From Aspidapion aeneum (taxonomy: Eukaryota > Arthropoda > Insecta > Coleoptera > Brentidae), in assembly GCA_963576565.1 (NCBI GenBank), contig OY755039.1:85371289-85435288 (forward strand): a stretch of 64,000 nucleotides of DNA, given 5' to 3'. The notes under the pieces are model-generated. The model was not told the origin of the DNA. It was given only the letters and a program-made list of their open reading frames with translations, and searched no databases. Below are positions 34,826-47,037 of the stretch, one piece after another (within the stretch, counting starts at the first letter, position 1; every line of letters begins with the position of its first letter). The translations under genes were made by a program, and so were the position numbers.

Positions 34826-37318
34826 TCAGTTAAAAGGCAAATGGCACAATTTAACAATTGGACGTTTAAATAGCCCTTGTTGAGTCCTAATCGTGACAAC
34901 TCTAACATGTCCATCTGAACCAGGATGCAAATCTACAATCCTGTCTAAAGACCACTGCAAGGGTGGTTTGTTTTCATTTTTTATGACTACTAAAGTATTT
35001 AACTCGACTTTAGTAGGTTTTTCTGTCCACTTGGAGCTCTGCTGTAGAGTATGTAGGTACTCCTCTTTCCATCGGGAACAAAAATCAGTGTTCAATCGCT
35101 GAACAAGTTGCCACCGAGAAAGAGTGTTTAGTTTTAATTGTGATAAGTCTGGGTCTGGGACAGAGTTTAAAGGTTTCATGGTAAGGAAATGTCTGGGAGT
35201 GAGTGGACAAAAATCATTGGGATCGGATGATTGCGCAGAGATTGGGCGACTATTTAGCAATGCCTCGATCTGCACAAGCAAAGTATTTAGTTCTTCGTAT
35301 GTAAGCTTCTGATTTCCGATCACTCGGTAAAGATGTGTTTTTACTGATTTAACACCAGCCTCTGATAAGCCATTGAAATGAGGACTAGCACTAGGAAAAA
35401 AATGCCATTTGATCTGAAGATGTTCAGAGGAAGCTTCGAAGAGCTTTTTAAACTCAGAGCTTGCTCCTTGAAAATTGGAGCCTCTGTCGCTGTATAAAAA
35501 ATTACAACGACCCCTTCTAGCTACAAACCTTCTGAATGCGGCTATAAAGCATTCAGAAGTAAGATCTGACGCAACTTCTGTGTGGATAGCGCACGTACTT
35601 GCGCACACGAAAATGCAGATATAGGCTTTTAATTCTTTGGTACCCCGGTACCAACGACCTGGTGAAATTTTTATAGGACCAGCATAGTCCAAAGTTGCAT
35701 GAGAAAAGCACTTTAGTTGTGAAATTCTAAAATAAGGTAAGTCACCTTGATAAGAGATGTAAGCCTTTGGTCTAAGGCGATAACATCTTATGCATAGAGA
35801 TAAAACTGACTGAATAGCTCTGCGGGATGCTAAGATCCAGAATTGTTGTCTTAGTAAGTACTGAACTGTATTTAGCCCTGGATGGCTATTTTCCTTATGA
35901 ATATGTTCAATGATGAGGTCAGACAACCTGCCTGATCTGGGAAGCAATAGAGGATGTTTTGCATCAAAAGGTATAGAATTCGTATGCCTAAGACGACCAC
36001 CTACCCTTATCAGTCCGGTAGTGTCCAAAAAGGGTGCAATTTTTCGAAAAGCTTTGGGTAAAAGTTCGTTGTTTTTTAGTTGTTTTAAGAGGTCAGAGAA
36101 ATGTTATTCTTGGCTTCTTCGAACCAAGAGTGTTAAAGCATACTGAATTTCAAAAATAGAAATAGGACCTGTAAGTGGTTCCTTTTTGTTTTTAAAATTA
36201 TAAAATATTCGTCGAATCTGACAAATTAATTTTTGAATGTGAAAAAGGGATGAATATTTATTTACAAGGAAGTCTAGAATATGATAATCGATGTTTGTAG
36301 TAAGTGTTATTTTTTCAGGCTTTTCTTCATTTAAAATTTGCTGAAAATCGGTTTCTGAGTTTTGGAGTAATGCGGGATTTTTTAAGTCCCATGTAGTACA
36401 TGGTTGACTAAGCCAGGAAGGCCCTGTAAACCACAAGGGGTGGTTTATAAAATTAGAAGGAGTTGTGCCACGACTGGCGACATCCGCAGGGTTTTCTTGT
36501 GATTTTACATGATACCAGTTTACATTAGAGAGTTTTTCTTGTACTTGGCTAACTCTGTTAGCAACAAAAGAGCGCCATCTATGAGGTGAGCTACAAAGCC
36601 AAAAGAGGACGACTTGAGAATCTGTATAAGCGTAAGTTTTATCTATTGAAATTAAAGGGGAATAAGTTTTTATAACAAAACTAAGAAGTTCAGTAAGAAG
36701 AACAGTACCTAAAAGTTCTAGTCTCGGAAGACTAATAGTTTTTAAGGGACTGACCCTTGATTTGCCCATAATTAAGGAAGTTTTTATGCTTTGATCTGAC
36801 AGCTCGATACGTAAATAAACGCAAGCTGCGTACCCTAATTCTGATGCGTCCGAAAAAGCATGCAGTTGACAAGATAATATATCTTTAGAAAAAATGTGCC
36901 TAGGAAATTTAATATCTGATAAGCACTTAAGTTCATTTTGAAATTGTGTCCAATGCTGAAGAATAGATTTGTCCACGGGATCGTCCCATCCTATCTTGGA
37001 AATCCATAATTTTTGCATAAGACATTTTGCAAAAAATGAAATTGGAGAAAGCATCCCTAAAGGATCAAAAATAGAAACAATAGCGCTTAGAATATTTCTT
37101 TTTGTGCATCGTTTTTCCGATGGCTGACAAGAGAAAAACATATTGTCTGATTTTGGGTCCCACTGGAGTCCAAGAACCTTTATGGATATAGGATTTTCCT
37201 TGTCAAAAGAAAAGGGAATTTGGCATTCGTCTGGTGATAAAGAGGATAGTAGTTTTGGGTGATTACTAGCCCATTTTTTAAGCTCAAAACAGCCTGATTT
37301 TAGAAGAGCGATTAAATC
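34826..37318 (-). pseudogene. pol: BEL-1 pol: RNase H and integrase
   Basis: The frame runs from the TGA at 37319 to 34826, broken only by TAA at 36104-36106. It includes the RT connection, an RNase H-like region (LHAFSDASELGYAACVYLR; AYTDSQVVLFWL; NPADVASRG) and integrase. Integrase shows the HPGLNTVQYLLR...CIRCYR zinc region, catalytic D in LDYAGPI and SDRGSNFQG, E in NGLSEAGVKS, then the BEL-specific C-terminal domain (LHPGSDGHVRVV, DUF5641 type) ending LCHLPFN. The domain order PR-RT-RH-IN is BEL/Pao and Ty3-like. One nonsense codon lies between RNase H and integrase. Confidence 0.92.
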
Positions 37319-39598
37319 TCACTGTAGAGCTAGAGCCGACTCTATAGAGTTTGCGCCTGCGCAGATATCATCGACAAAACTGTGTTCTAGGAGCACTCTA
37401 GAAGCTTCTGGGTAGTTTTTTTCTTGGATTTTGGCTAACTCTTGAATAGTTCTGATGGCCAAAAAAGGACTAGGTGTGATACCAATCGTGACAGTATTAA
37501 GTCTGTATTCTTGAATAGGATCGCTTGAAGTGAAACGCCACAGAAGACGTTGATAATCACGATCTTCCGGAGCTAATTTTATTTGTAAAAACATTTGTGT
37601 AATATCCGAGAGCATGATTATTTCATGAAATCGGAATTTTAACAGAATTGAGTTGATGTCAGTTTGTAATTTGGGCCCTGGGAGAAGGGTAGAATTAAGG
37701 GATATACCTTTTGAACCCGCTGTTGCCGACCCATTAAAAACTACTCGAACGCGTGAACTTGATTTATCGGAGCGTACAACGCAGTGGTGGGGTAAATAAT
37801 TTATGAATTGATTTTTTGATTCTGATTCTAGAATTAAACTCATATGATCGTTTTTTAAGTAGTTATTCATAAATTCGGAATACTGTGAATATAGTTCGGG
37901 ATTTTTTATCAGTCTAGATTCAAGAGATAAAAAACATTTGTAAGCATGTGAGTAGGTATCTCCTAAAATAGGTCTAGAGTGACGAAATGGTAATGAAACT
38001 TGAAAACGTCCCGAACTATCTCTCGTGACAGTTTTTTGATAAAATGATTCACATTTTTCCTCGTCAGGAGAGAGGAACTTCTTTGTTGGGAGAGACTCAA
38101 CTTCCCAAAACTTGATCATCGTTTGATCTAGTGAATTATTTTGTAAAGAAGTAAAGTGACATGAATATGAAGTTGAATTGTATGTAGGTTGATTTGATAT
38201 TTCCGTATTTCCCAGGAGCACCCAGCCGAACAAGGTTTCAAGTGCTATTGGCTGCCCCGGTTCTCCAGGAATAATGTTAGGTTGAATTATTTGAGAATAA
38301 ACATGTGCTCCTAAAAGCATGTCTACAGGTGCGGGAATATTGAAAGTATTATCTCCTAAATTTAAATTAGAAATATGATGCCAATTGTGAGGATTAACTT
38401 GAAAAGATGGCAAATTTGCACTTACCTTTGGCAAGACATAGACATCAAGAGAAAGCGTTGGATTATTTTGGCCAACAGGCTTAATTGTGCAATTTGTTAT
38501 GCCATTGGTGGTTGAAGTAGATTGATTGATGCCTCGTATGGGGACTATGAATTTTTTCCTAGATAATCCTAGGCGATTAAGACAATTTTCAGAAATAAAA
38601 TTGGCCTCTGACGCATTGTCGAGGACAACCCGTATAGTTTGATAGTATCCACGACTATCTAGGATGTCTACTTTTGTTGTAGAAAGTAAAATAGTACTTT
38701 GAGGTTTTTGAGTGGTGAGTGAGGTGCACCCACAATTAATGTAATCAATGCCCTCATTGGGTGTTTCATTTTGTGTTTGATTGGGGTTTTGGGAATATTG
38801 AATTGAATTTTGATTTAAGTTTAGGGTTGGTTGTACATTTGTAAAATACGCGTTTTGTGAATTCGATTGAGTAGTTTGCGAGTTATTACAAATAGTCGTA
38901 TGGTGACGCTGGCCACAGATACGGCAAGAAAAAGTAGATTGACATAAATTTAAGGGATGCGATCTTAAACAATTGCTACACGCATTATTTTGCCTAACGT
39001 AGGCATTACGCTCCTGTATAGTTTTTGATAAAAATACCTGGCACTGTGAAAGATTGTGAAATTGTATATTTGTACATAAACGACATTTGTATTTATTTTG
39101 AAACAGATTCGAATTAAATTGTAAATTCGAATTATTTAATTGTTGTTGTCTATTTGAATTTGAGTTGAATTGATTTGTATTTGAATTTGAGTTGAATTGA
39201 TTTGTATTTGAATTTGAGTTGTTTTGAGTTTCTGGAGTGAAACTAAAACTAGATTGATTTGGTTGTTGATTTGAATTAAAGAATTTAGATTGATTTGGTT
39301 GCAATTGCGAATTATTGCTAAATGAAGTTATTTTTGAGTTTTGAGGATTTTGAGTTGTATTTGCCACGTAAACTTGTGGTTGATATGGTTTTGAGTAACT
39401 GTTGTAATTATTATTCGAATTGAATTGTCGCTTAGGTGGATTTGAATTGGATTTTTGTAAATTGTCTGATTGCATAGTTGAATAAGAAATATTTTGCATG
39501 ATTTGAACTGATTCTAAGGCCCTACAATGGTTTTTGAGGAACTCTGTAAGGTTTTCGTAGGTAGGAAGCTCCATTTTACTATATTCTCTCTCTCTCAA
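37319..39598 (-). pseudogene. gag-pol: BEL-1 gag C-terminus, protease and reverse transcriptase
   Basis: 759 codons open. The N-terminal part has long Asn/Gln-rich low complexity (residues about 45-165, including two copies of a NQFNSNSNT unit), then zinc knuckles (CRLCTNIQFHNLSQC; CSNCLRSH; CRICGQRHHTTIC). An aspartic-protease-like motif VVLDNASEANFIS lies near residue 330; the family usually has D-S-A or D-S-G, here D-N-A. RT follows with VRVVFNGSA, MLSDITQMFLQI and the catalytic SFVDDICAG near the C-terminus. A TGA at 37319-37321 cuts RT just after the catalytic box; the frame continues afterwards. Confidence 0.92.
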
Positions 39599-40397
39599 AA
39601 GAAGTTCGTATTGAGGTAGTTAAACGCGAAAGAAGCATGTTGAAAAGTATGAAATCCCAATGTTGAGTTGGAAAACCTAATAACTCTAAAGCAGAGATAT
39701 TTTCATTAAAACTATCGAGTAAAGTTCTAAGATCCTTGGAAGAGCAATTATTTTTTAAGGGAACCGTACTATTTACGGTGTTCCAGTAGCTTGTTGCCAA
39801 AAGTCTTTTGTTTTGGTATCGATCTACTAGTGTTTGAAAAGCATTATTGTAATTATTATCATTAATAGGCAAGTGTTTTATTAAACTGAGTGGTTCACCT
39901 CTTAAATATGAAATTAAATGTCTAAATTTCCTTACTGGAGGCATATTAGTGTTGTGCACTAATGAGCAAAACATATCATAAAAAGTGACCCACTTTAATA
40001 AAGTGCCATCGTAACATGGGACATCCAATTTTAATAGATCTTTGTATTCATGACTGTTTGTTTGATTTTGAAGAGATACAAAATTGCCTTGTAAAATATT
40101 TTGTTCTGGAAAAAGTTGATTGAAAATACTTTTAGTTTGAAAATAAAAATTGTCCGTGTCTTCTCGTACCTTGTCTTGCACTTTGTATTCGTCATCGTTC
40201 TCCACTAAGCTAATGACGTCATTGTGCAGTTTTTTAAACTCATCATAAAATTCTTCCAAGTTCTCATACCTTGTTTTGAAAATAGATTTTACATTTGCAT
40301 CAGTTTGAGCCTTTATAGCTGCTGTGTATGTTTCGGTAATCCGCGTAACATAAACTGTACGTTTTTGCACTGCCTTATCCAGGCCGGTTTTAGTCAT
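39579..40397 (-). pseudogene. gag: BEL-1 gag N-terminus (DUF1759-type)
   Basis: 272 codons start at ATG 40397, about 360 bases after the 5' LTR. The sequence has a charged helical N-terminus and then a DUF1759-like Gag core (YDGTLLKWVTFYDMF; RKFRHLISYLRGEPLSLI). It ends SFERERI at 39579 while the downstream frame begins within the same AG run (39588-39597). Inserting one AG unit would make both frames continuous, and BEL-2 has a single ORF over this region. The break is therefore a microsatellite contraction, unless it is a programmed shift. Confidence 0.9.
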
Positions 40398-40740
40398 TTT
40401 AATTGTTTAATTATTAATAAGTATTATCACTGAACACTAAAACATTTTTCACAATTTCTTATTATTTTATTTTATTTTGTACACAAAGTTTTTTATTTTG
40501 ACCTTCGTTCACTCGCCCGTAGGTAAACAAAAAACAGTTATTTTGTCGACCGCGATTTTTAATTTTAAACTGCAGACAAATCGATAAAATTTTTAAACAT
40601 GTGTTAGGAAAGGCGTGTCGCTTCGTCACTGATAAAGCCTGCCCCTTTTGGGTTGGTCCTTAATGGCGTCGTAAAATTTTTAGATTTTTGGTTTTTTGAA
40701 GAATTAATTTTGATTTTTGTTGTATTTTTTTTGAATATTT

Positions 40741-40754
40741 GGATCGATGGACCA
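40741..40754 (-). other. BEL-1 primer-binding site candidate
   Basis: Minus strand TGGTCCATCGATCC lies six bases after the 5' LTR end. BEL-2 has TGGTCCTTCTAACC in the same place. Both require a tRNA ending GGACCA; the exact tRNA is not identified. Confidence 0.5.
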
Positions 40755-40760
40755 TAAAAA

Positions 40761-41229
40761 TGTATGCACAAGACATACACCCTTTCGATAGCTTTAGGCA
40801 CTGGTTAAACTTTTAACGCATTAAGGATAAAAATGGAAAATAACGCGAAAACCATACAAAATGTCGATTGACACCTACCTTGCTTTTTTCTCGGCGGTAC
40901 AAATTCCATTCACTGGGCGCCCAGGCTTCTACCAGAGTTCTTGAATTGATCGAAATTACTGTGAGGAGTTGAGGTAACGGATTGGAATGATTTTAGAATT
41001 GATTGGCACTAATTGTAATTGATTGAATTGTAGTTTTGGAAAAACCGAGTAAAACACGCCGGTTTCAATATGGAGGCTACGATGATCTCTCTCTTGTCAT
41101 CGCGCCGGTGAGTTGCGCACTTTCTATCCGCGCACTTTGCGGTGTCACGTGACAACCTGTATGGCTCAGTCCAACTGAATAATTAATATTTAGGAAAATT
41201 AACTAAGTATTATTTGTCTTGCACGTACA
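40761..41229 (-). repeat. BEL-1 5' LTR
   Basis: Same ends as 34124-34592. It is 469 bp and followed on the outside by the CTGCC target copy. Confidence 0.95.
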
Positions 41230-41234
41230 CTGCC

Positions 41235-42469
41235 CTTCAAAAGTTATCCAAATTCACATAAAATCTTCCTGGTATAATTTCAACTCTACCGCCAGAGAAG
41301 AGGCGCGACTCTTTGCGGACCGACCACAAAGTATTTGTTTTTGAACCGACCGAGCACAGGTGGATAGACGGCACCTGATTGGCAGATTTTTTTGAGATGC
41401 GCTTTTAATTGCTTTTAGGTGTGCTTTTCGGGACCCTTTAGTCGGCAGTATGCAGAGTTAGAAAATCAATCAGTGTCGTTCCTGTAGGTGTAGGAATAGA
41501 AAGTGTTATTATCTATTTTTATTTTTTTAGTTTACGCCATAATTAAATGAAATAATTTTCATGAGTATATCTACCGCCGCCCATGTCACTTTCTACAAAG
41601 GATATGCCGATGGTCCGCTTTTATCTTTGTTCAACTGACTTGGCAAAAACTATACCTTTTGTGAGGAGACAAAAAAATTCACTAAATATTTAAGTACAAA
41701 AATTAAAAATAAGAATTTTACGTGATTCTTTAACCAGAGGATCAGTCTTTCGAGAATTCGGGACAATGAACTAAGTGGAGGAGCTAGGTCTGGAGGAGTT
41801 TATTTTTTGTAAGTTTTGTTCATTGCTTTGGTTTTTTTTATTATTATTTTTTTATAATTTTAGCGTTATTTTGTACTTCCGAACTTATAAGCAAAATGAA
41901 AAAATAGTTGGAGAAAGGTTGAGAAAAAAAAATGTTAGCACATTTGAGAAAGTTCAGCTCTTGCTTGGTCAGGGTTGGTGCTTCAAGAACCTATTTTCTC
42001 ATCCTTGATGTCTCTTTTTCCTATCCACGGATCGGGAGGTGGGGTTGGTAGTTTTCAACTCCTGTTTGTTTTATATACTTCCTCAAACGGTTATGCCCAG
42101 TTTGAATACCTATTAGCAGTTCAACGTCTTTTCGAGTCCATCTCAGCAACCATCTAAGTCTGGTTCCTTTTGGTCGGTCTACGAATCCTTGGGTCTATCT
42201 GTGACCTGTTCCTTCTTTCCAGGAATTTTTTAGTGCATCCTGGGCATAATGGCTCTGCGAGTTTATATGCCTGTTTCTTGTCGCCTAGTACCACTGTATG
42301 GCTTAAAACCCAAACCGGGGTCATCGATTTGCCATCGCTTAGTGTTTCCAGCACCTCTTTACATTCTTATACTAAGACAATCTTAGGAGTGCTGAGTGGG
42401 CTGACTCCCAAAGCATATAAATATATATTTACTCCTTCTCGCCGTTCCTGACCTCCTTTAGGGCTATCA
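41235..42469. other. Unassigned DNA
   Basis: No supported gene. The DNA just right of BEL-1 (CTGCCCTTCAAAAGTTATCC) resembles the start of some Tc1/mariner termini, without a partner. Minus-strand ORFs at 42354-42154 and 42564-42367 are short; the latter overlaps the end of the LINE endonuclease. Confidence 0.4.
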
Positions 42470-43053
42470 CCATTATCATCGAGTACACTTCTTCTTGCAA
42501 AATAGAGCTGCATCAGTCTCAAGCCATTATCATTTGTTACTTCTTCTCCAAATGGTCCTGTCACCTTGCTCTGGGTTTGTCTACAGTTTGGCTAATTAAA
42601 TCGCCAAGCATAATAATTTCTCCGGTATTACCGATTTTGGTGATAGTCTCATGAAGTTGGTCAAAGAACAGTTGTTTTGTAGCTACTTTTTCGTCATCTG
42701 ATGGTGCGTAGGCTGCTTATATTAGAACCAAGCATCTTCATGTTCACTCGAAGTATGTTTTTACTAAAGCAATCGTAGTCTGTAATTTTATTTTTTAGGT
42801 TTTTCTTTATTAATAAGGATACCCCTGTGGCTGCTCTTCTTTCTTTTGGGACTCCAGTGAATATATGGATGAAATTGCCGACACTATTCGTACCTGTTCC
42901 TTTCTTTTTTGTCTCTGTGAGTGCAATAATATCGATCTTACAATTCTGCACTTCGGATTCAATAATGTTCAACTTTTGATTCACTCCCTGTACGTGCCAT
43001 CTAGCTATATTCAGTCCTTTGTCTTTGCTTTTTTCGTCTTCGAGAATTTCCAT
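42470..43053 (-). pseudogene. LINE endonuclease domain, 5' end of ORF2
   Basis: ATG at 43053 begins a short charged leader, then ARWHVQGVNQKLN, IDIIALTETKKKGTG, FTGVPKERRAATGVSLLI. These are the blocks of an apurinic/apyrimidinic LINE endonuclease: the N-containing first strand is changed to H, and E of TETK is present. A stop near 42694 is followed by AAYAPSDDEKVATK and IIMLGDLISQ in a neighbouring frame, where GDLN would carry the catalytic D and N; here N reads as I. GPFGEEVTNDNGLRLM follows. The copy then ends; no RT is present. Confidence 0.8.
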
Positions 43054-43440
43054 CCATTGCTTCGAGGCTTTGTTTAGGCTTTTTGGTAATTGCTTTGTTT
43101 TACAAGTATTAGAGAACCAGTCTAATGCCTCAACCCCCTACTTGGAGACCCAGGATTTTTTCTCCTCTAGCCTTTGACGAGCCAACGCCATACTGTAAGG
43201 CAACAAATATCTTTTATACTATCCCTAAAAGAAAGGGTTGCCACCTACGCTATGTTTACCGAACCGAGGTCCATTCTCTCCGCCTTTCATATCGATGTGC
43301 TCTTCTCCCGTAACCTTGGGAAAGGGACCCTAGACACGTGCTAACTTTCCGGGTCGGAGAGTACCTGAAATCTACGGAGAACAGGGGTCGATTCATTTCC
43401 CGTGCTAGACATCTGACGAGGTCTACCCGTACCCGGTCTT
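43054..43440 (-). other. Probable 5' untranslated region of the LINE
   Basis: Sequence upstream of the LINE ATG on the minus strand is GC-richer than its surroundings (GGGTACGGGTAGACCTCGTC near 43430, CTTTCCCAAGGTTACGGG near 43320) and contiguous with the ORF. LINE 5' ends are normally lost, so a copy that keeps its 5' end but lost its 3' end is unusual. The boundary is approximate. Confidence 0.45.
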
Positions 43441-44134
43441 AAAATTGACGCGTACACTCAATGAAAGGTGCTTAGAAATAGCCTCCAGGTCCTGTCGACT
43501 ACTTGTCGTAGCAGCAACATTGTTTCCTGAACCTTTTCGATATACTAACCCGTAGCGAAAGGTTTTTACTTCTTAATGCAAGCGAACAAGGAGAAATATT
43601 TCTCATTGGCTCAATTAAATAATATGAGATAGATGGGGTGTTAATTTCGGGCAAATGATGCAGTTATGTATAGAAAATAATGCGGTAATTTATTACACAT
43701 TTAAATCAAATGAGTCCACTTATTTGATGAGGCATTTTAATAAATGTGTTTTTAATGTCTGCAAGAATTTGTAGTTACTAAATAGCTCATTTGGATTTAT
43801 AATGTATTTTAAAGGGCGTAAATTAAAACATCCATGCTTCACGCACAAAAACAATGCGAGGAAGACGACTAACTGATGGCCTGTGCCAGGCACAACATTT
43901 CTTAGATTTTTTCTATTTAAACGCTAAAATGCCCAATTGGCCCTATCACACTCGCTCATATAGGCTGCAGATAAGATTTATCTCTATTCAAAGGAGCCAA
44001 GAGAAAAGTGAAAGCGTGTTCTACGCAGCTTTGGGTTTCAGTTTCCCATTCTTCGCGTCGTCGTCGGCGTCGTCTCGAATCGGAGTGCAATCCACTGCAT
44101 TGCACAGAGTCACCGAATTTCATATAATAATATA
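43441..44134. other. Unassigned DNA
   Basis: No gene is seen. The short (GTCGTCGTCGGCGTC) stretch near 44057 produces an arginine-run ORF on the minus strand, which I take as chance. Confidence 0.4.
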
Positions 44135-44768
44135 GTCGGGGGAAAAAACGATGAAAGTCCATTTTAGGTCGAAAATAATCAGTGTAAAATGTAGATTCAT
44201 ACGTATATTTTGCTATACCATACCAAATAGAGGAAAAAATACTGACAGTCACGAGTTACCATGGCTTGAAAATACATTAAACTTGGAATGAACGATGAAA
44301 GTCCACGCGTCAGGGAAACAAACGCTGAAAGTCCACATCTGCGTTGAAGCGCTTCGGCCATTTTTATTTCCTGTTGCTTTTTAAGTTAACGTTAGAACTT
44401 TTCAGGAGCATAATATTGTTTCTCCCCGTGCAGGCTGAAACATGTAATTTTGTCTTTGTTCGATTTTTTGTAACTTTTTTGAATAAAAGACTTCAAAAGT
44501 ATTCAAAATAAGGGGGAATATCGATGAAAGTCAGTGGACTCTCATTGTTTTTTCCTAGTATTTTTTGACATCGCTCTAGGTTTTTGCTAATAGTAATAAA
44601 GTTTTTCCCGTAATTAGTTCTAATTAAACATTATGCCAATTTAAACATTATAAATAACTAACTGAGAGTGACCTATTTACGCAATGAGTTTTCAATATGG
44701 AACCAAAGGGTTTCTAAACTAAAATTCTCGAAATCATGGTCTATTGACTTTCATCGCCCCTGACTCTT
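44135..44768. mobile_element. Element with repeated CGATGAAAGTC motif
   Basis: GTCGGGGGAAAAAACGATGA at the left and the inverse of the right end (GTCAGGGGCGATGAAAGTCA) are similar. Further copies of GATGAAAGTCCA or a one-base variant occur near 44290, 44320 and 44521, the last next to an inverted GGACTCTCATTG. Five copies in 630 bp suggest subterminal protein-binding sites of a small DNA element. Confidence 0.45.
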
Positions 44769-45404
44769 TATATAAATTTAAAAAAATGCATAAAATAAAA
44801 ACCAATAAAATTTAGTGCTATTTAACAGCTGTATAATTTTTAGTATGTTATCAAGGACTGTTTCATCTGATTTTAAATCTATTTTTATTAAAAGTTCTAT
44901 TATTTTTTAAATTTCTTTGCTCATATGATGCAGACTCCTACGTAAGATATAATTTACAGCCCTTGTTAGGGGTTAAATTTTGATAAAGAGCGTTTGTATT
45001 TGTAACATGGCGAAAAAGTTATGAATGTTATGCCTTTTTATTTTATTTTTTTTAATGCTTAGGGAGCCTTTCTAGCTTCACCCCATGCGCGATGTAATAA
45101 AGTAATTTTTCCGAAGCGGCAATTTTAGAAAACTGCATAGCTACTCCCAAGTTTCTTTATTATGGAGGGGTGAAATTTAAGTGACTTTTACTGTAATAAA
45201 TCTGATACTCCAGAGAACAATCGTTTTAATGTTTAAGTTATAAAACCATTATATTTTTTATTCCTAATAATTTTAATAAAGTTAATTAAGTTTTGTGCTA
45301 GATAAAATAATTCTTATTCTTGTTTCTTACTTACAGTGATGCCCGTGAGTTGTAAAGCTGGGGGGGGGGGGAAGGGCTTAAGCGTGCGGGATGGATAAGC
45401 AGCA
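44769..45404. other. AT-rich spacer with G-run
   Basis: No gene. A run of 12 G (45360-45371) lies near the fold-back insertion. Confidence 0.5.
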
Positions 45405-45408
45405 CTAA

Positions 45409-47033
45409 CACAGTGTGCCTGAACGAAGTATAGGTTACATAAAAATGGTTTCAAAAACTAATTGCACATTTTGAATGTGGGCTCTTTCTTGACTTCGGAG
45501 CGATATTCATATAAATCCTAGCTGATCCTCTTCTCGAAATTTTATCACTTTTTTGCCATTTTTCTAGTTAGTCTAGGCGCTGGCTCCTGTCACGTGTGAC
45601 CTAATATGTGCGCTCAGTTTGACTGCGGACCATTGTTAAGCACCCATAGGTGTATAAAAAAAGTTTGGTCACGTGGTTGAACTGATAGTAGTTTGGCCGC
45701 CATCCTTGAAAATGGCCGCCAAATTGTTAGATTTTTTTGTTTTAGCGTATCTCCCTACCCAGTCATCCGATTTTAATTTTTAAAGGATTGTTATACTCCT
45801 TTTTTAAAAGCAAATAAATTTTCTAATTACACATTTTTTAATAAATCAAGTAGTCTTTGAGATATACCAAGATTATTAGTATTTCTGCTCGCAAAAGAAT
45901 TAAAATAATAACCATTCTCATTTTACTGTAGCTACAATATTATTGACTTTTGTTTTTTGGTTACACAGAAGGCTTTAAACCTTTCACAGAAGAGGATATT
46001 GATTTATGTTTTTAAAGTTCGATGGATGATACCCCTAAAAGGGGGTGGTTTCTAAAACTGTTCACAAGATTATACAAAAAGTGGATTTGCAGTGAAACGA
46101 TGCTTCGTAGCCAAAAACGTTAAGAATAATTTTTTATAAAGTACTTTTAATTCTGCTTCTTCTGACCATTATCATATATTTTACCATTAAAAAAAAAATA
46201 TCGATTTTAGAGCGAAAACATGGAATTTTTACAAAATTGTATATTTTAGCTGGCTTGTACAGCTAACTATCAAAGCTAGGATGCTAAGTGATACATCGGA
46301 AGAAGCGAAATTAAAAGTACTATAAAAACCTCGTTTTTCGCTAGGATGCATCGTTTCGCTGCAAATTCACTTTTTCTATAATATTGTGAACAGTTTTAGA
46401 AAACACCCTCTTTAAGGCAGTCTTTAGGGGTACCATCCAACGAACTTTAAAAAGATATAGTGAATATCCTTTTCTGTGAGAGGTTTAAAGCCTTCTATGT
46501 AACAAAAAAAAACAAATGTCAATAATATTGTAGCTACAATAAAATGAGCATGGCTATTATTTTAACTCTTTTGCGAGCGGAAATACTAATAATCTTGGTA
46601 TTTCTCAAAAACTACGTAATGTATCAAAAAATGTGTTATGTTAAAATTTGTTTGCCTTTCAAAAAGAAGAAAAAAATTAAAATAGGATTACTAGTTAGGG
46701 AGATACGCTTAAACAAAAAATCTTTTAATTTCGAGGCCAATTTTAAAGATGGCGGCCAAACGACCATGAGTTCGACCACGTGACCAAACTTTTTTTATAT
46801 TCGTATAAGTGCTTAACAAAGCCCCGTAGTCAAACTGAGCGCACATATTAAGTCACACCTGACAGGAGCCAGCGCCTAGACTAACTGGAAAAATGTCAAA
46901 AATTTCGAGAAGATGATCAGCTAGGATTTATATGAATATGGCTCTAAAGTAGGGAAAGAGTCCATATTCAAAATGTGCAATTAGTTTTTGGAACCATTTT
47001 TATGTAACCTATACTTCATTCAGGCACACTGTG
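45409..47033. mobile_element. Fold-back element 2 (1625 bp, almost fully palindromic)
   Basis: The ends CACAGTGTGCCTGAACGAAG and the inverse CACAGTGTGCCTGAATGAAG are flanked by CTAA on both sides (45405-45408, 47034-47037). The two arms match along nearly their whole length: GGAGCCAGCGCCTAGAC, GTCAATAATATTGTAGC and the AAACGATGC(T/A)TC block all recur inverted. A central loop of perhaps 100-150 bases lies near 46200. No transposase is seen. It shares the terminus and first about 110 bases with fold-back element 1. Confidence 0.92.
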
Positions 47034-47037
47034 CTAA

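Larger units (their letters stand above)
34124..41229 (-). mobile_element. BEL/Pao retrotransposon BEL-1 (7106 bp)
   Basis: 469-bp LTRs at both ends, a perfect 5-bp target duplication CTGCC (34119-34123, 41230-41234), primer-binding site, polypurine tract and a full Gag-PR-RT-RNase H-integrase order on the minus strand. About seven differences between the LTRs (roughly 98.5% identity) indicate a recent insertion. Coding defects: one AG-repeat frameshift in gag and two nonsense codons in pol. Confidence 0.96.

Noticed and set aside
43854..44252. Overlapping ORFs on both strands
   Set aside because: Open frames come from a GTC/CGT-rich stretch; arginine and serine runs only.
46544..46783. 79-codon ORF in fold-back element 2
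   Set aside because: Lies in an inverted arm; the complementary arm does not preserve it and no domain is seen.
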